NCBI RefSeq assembly: GCF_007860185.1
Contig: NZ_SJPY01000001.1
Location: 62,001 to 126,000 of the forward strand
Length of the DNA stretch: 64,000 bases
Source: Novipirellula aureliae
Lineage (GTDB): Bacteria > Planctomycetota > Planctomycetia > Pirellulales > Pirellulaceae
Reading direction: 5' to 3'
Shown: positions 62,691 through 64,000 of the stretch, piece after piece
Numbering within the stretch: the first letter of the stretch is position 1
How the letters are laid out: every line of letters begins with the position of its first letter
Made by a program: the position numbers and the translations under genes
Notes under the pieces: model-generated
What the model saw: the letters and a program-made list of their open reading frames with translations, nothing else
What the model was told of the DNA's origin: nothing
Database searches by the model: none

Positions 62691-63578
62691 CTATTTGTGT
62701 TTTTTGTTCACGCGAACATAGACAGGCTCTGCCGTCCTATCCCCCTCGTGAGCAGTAACTTCTGCTCGCACCTGAGCCCCTTCAGTGGGTATCTTCGGTT
62801 GATTCTGCCGAGACGCTAAACAACCACAAGCAATCGGCCAGCGACGCACCGAGGCGGGGTTGTAGTTCGTTCCTTCGAAGTACTTGGCAGAGGCGAGATA
62901 AACAGACTGACCAGCAATACACGGCAAAGTTCGGTAGTATTCGTTCTCAGGGTTGAATTCCATCTCCAGAGCTTCGTTGACGAACAGATTCTTCAGCACA
63001 TCGTTAAAATCGGGATGAAGAAAACCATGGTTGTGAACTACCTCGTGAAGAACAAGTGCAGCGACTTCCCAGGCAAAGCGATCTCGGCCAATTCGGTCGT
63101 TTGAGAACACCAATGGATAATCGGCTTTGAGTACGGTTAGCCAGTCCGACCTAATTCCAATGATTGCGTAGCCGGGGTAACCAATCCCGATTGCCCATTC
63201 CCGAACGTCAATTTCGATCTCTTGAATATCAAGAACTGGGCAAACGGAACCTTCTTGATGAAAGTATCGGCTTTCTCGGGAATACATGAAGTCGCCATTT
63301 TTCAGTAGCTCTTCTAGTTCCTGGGAAAGATAGCTGAAACTGCTGTGTGTTGGGCTAACTGGTGGAAATTGAGACCAAAGCTCTCGGGCATGGCGATAGA
63401 CTAACCCGCTTTGAAGAGCATCATGCAAAAAGGACATTCCACGGGTAAAAATCTCCAGCATTGAATAGTCGCCGAGATGAAGTCGACTCAGGTTTCGCTG
63501 GAAAGCTGGTTGTAATTGCCAGGTGCTGGGGTCTAGATGCGGCATGGTGGGACTCAAAGAGGCGGGGAGGGGAGGCAT
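62691..63578 (-). CDS. Metzincin-like zinc metallopeptidase
   Basis: The 295-residue frame has LVLHEVVHNHGFLHPD, an exact HExxHxxGxxH zinc motif of the metzincin clan, near residue 175-190. Upstream segments are LDIQEIEIDVREWAIGIGYP and RIGRDRFAWEVAALVLHEV. A Met-turn cannot be assigned with certainty. The C-terminus is basic. There is no signal peptide, so it probably acts inside the cell or is released by lysis. ATGs at 63578 and 63545 are both possible starts. It is not close to any recognised family member. Confidence 0.65.
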   Translation of the reverse strand: MPPLPASLSPTMPHLDPSTWQLQPAFQRNLSRLHLGDYSMLEIFTRGMSFLHDALQSGLVYRHARELWSQFPPVSPTHSSFSYLSQELEELLKNGDFMYSRESRYFHQEGSVCPVLDIQEIEIDVREWAIGIGYPGYAIIGIRSDWLTVLKADYPLVFSNDRIGRDRFAWEVAALVLHEVVHNHGFLHPDFNDVLKNLFVNEALEMEFNPENEYYRTLPCIAGQSVYLASAKYFEGTNYNPASVRRWPIACGCLASRQNQPKIPTEGAQVRAEVTAHEGDRTAEPVYVRVNKKHK

Positions 63579-63706
63579 GTTGCCTGCACTATTCTACTCG
63601 AATCCTCCGAGCTTTTAGTCATTGTTCACAGAATAAACGGCAGCGAGTTACGCTGCGTTCGTGGCCAAACACTCGCTCGGGACTCCTCAGAATGGGGCCG
63701 CCCCAT

Positions 63707-63765
63707 CCGTATCGCCGTCGCTTCGACCCCAAGACATGGTGCGGGCCGAAGCGACGGCGATACGG
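63707..63765. repeat. Long perfect inverted repeat
   Basis: CCGTATCGCCGTCGCTTCG and CGAAGCGACGGCGATACGG form a 19-bp perfect stem with a 21-base loop. Flanking GCCCC/GGGGC extends it imperfectly. It lies upstream of the metzincin-like gene on the opposite strand. Confidence 0.85.
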
Positions 63766-63823
63766 AAAGGGGCTTAGCCAGCCCATTGTGAAAGATTGGG
63801 TGATCGCGTTGCAGTTGCCAGCC

Positions 63824-63931
63824 TGTGGATAAGTTTTTCGGGAAGGTGTCGGTTGCGTTACACTCGATTGCTGAAAATGCGTGTCGGTTGCGTTACGCTT
63901 TTGAGCCTAATGCGTGTCGGTTGCGTTACAC
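63824..63931. promoter_or_regulatory. DnaA-box-like site and three 18-bp direct repeats (possible origin)
   Basis: TGTGGATAA at 63824-63832 is the complement of the DnaA box consensus TTATCCACA. Three copies of GTGTCGGTTGCGTTACRC follow at 63846-63863, 63881-63898 and 63914-63931, spaced 35 and 33 bases. Copies two and three also share TGC before and CTTTT after. This looks like a plasmid-type iteron array. A recombinase or transposase binding site is the alternative. No replication gene is within the window. Confidence 0.55.
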
Positions 63932-64000
63932 TTTTTCGAACTACTCAAGCGAACGATCGCGTTCAAGATACTGAAATGCTTGCAGCTTTTTCGCTTACCA

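Larger units (their letters stand above)
23097..64000. mobile_element. Integrated element(s) at tRNA-Leu, right end not seen
   Basis: From the tRNA-Leu onward the window carries an integrase, ParDE, excisionase-like HTHs, mobilisation-like proteins, a VirD4-like ATPase, a second integrase and a dense defence cluster. I looked for a second copy of the tRNA 3' end (GTTCGAGTCCTCTCGGCCGC) in the rest of the window and did not see one. Either the right end lies outside or several elements are stacked. The second integrase at 41.7 kb and the direct repeats at the end support stacking. The exact boundaries are inference. Confidence 0.6.

Overview
The window looks like a chromosomal segment of a planctomycete of the Pirellulaceae (Rhodopirellula-like). 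The grounds are moderate GC content, loosely packed genes, secreted proteins of planctomycete type (a Cys-Pro-rich protein, a leucine-rich-repeat lipoprotein), a divergent PafA/Dop-like protein, and dispersed palindromic repeats. The assignment is inference from gene content, not from a marker gene.

Positions 1 to about 22,930 are ordinary core genome: the end of hypB, two exported proteins, a dehydroquinate-synthase-like enzyme of EboD type divergent from an aldo/keto reductase, an aldehyde dehydrogenase, rnpA, a CbpA-type DnaJ, cstA, a DUF4416 protein, an aminotransferase, a TIM-barrel isomerase, a Nudix hydrolase, trxA with a recognisable promoter, a PolB-like 3'-5' exonuclease, pepT, an Mrp/ApbC ATPase, the Cys-rich secreted protein and the PafA/Dop relative, which carries a membrane insertion. 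Two arrays of palindromic units (7.9 to 8.2 kb, 18.2 to 18.5 kb) lie between these genes.

At 23,012 a tRNA-Leu(GAG) is followed by terminators and a tyrosine integrase, and the gene content then changes to accessory. I read 23.1 kb to at least the window end as one or more integrated elements. The first part (23.3 to 36.7 kb) is the mobile backbone: integrase, ParDE, an excisionase-like HTH, small mobile-element proteins, an MT-A70-like protein without its catalytic motif, a 0.6-kb hairpin array with a tandem 264-bp duplication, two replication-relaxation-like winged-helix proteins, a VirD4/TraG-like ATPase and a membrane coiled-coil protein.

The second part (37.2 to 60.3 kb) is a defence island. 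It holds a Hachiman-like HamA/HamB pair, a second tyrosine integrase, two PD-(D/E)XK-like nucleases, and a long minus-strand run of nine genes from 60,021 to 45,442 that are nearly all joined by overlapping stop/start codons. In transcription order these are an AAA ATPase, a DUF4276/TOPRIM-like protein, an N6-adenine DNA methyltransferase, a DEAD/DEAH helicase, a GIY-YIG nuclease, a calcineurin-like phosphoesterase, a trypsin-like protease, a small linker protein and a Rad50-like ATPase with a zinc hook. The last three resemble an ABC-three-component conflict system. The overlaps suggest co-translation of a restriction-like module with a protease/SMC module, which is the strongest candidate here for an undescribed composite system.

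The end (60.4 to 64 kb) holds an unrecognised protein, a 1.3-kb gene-free hairpin-rich stretch that ends in a minus-strand terminator (possible large structured RNA), a metzincin-like protein, a long inverted repeat, and a DnaA-box-like site followed by three 18-bp direct repeats (possible origin or recombinase site). No right attachment site for the tRNA-Leu element was found.
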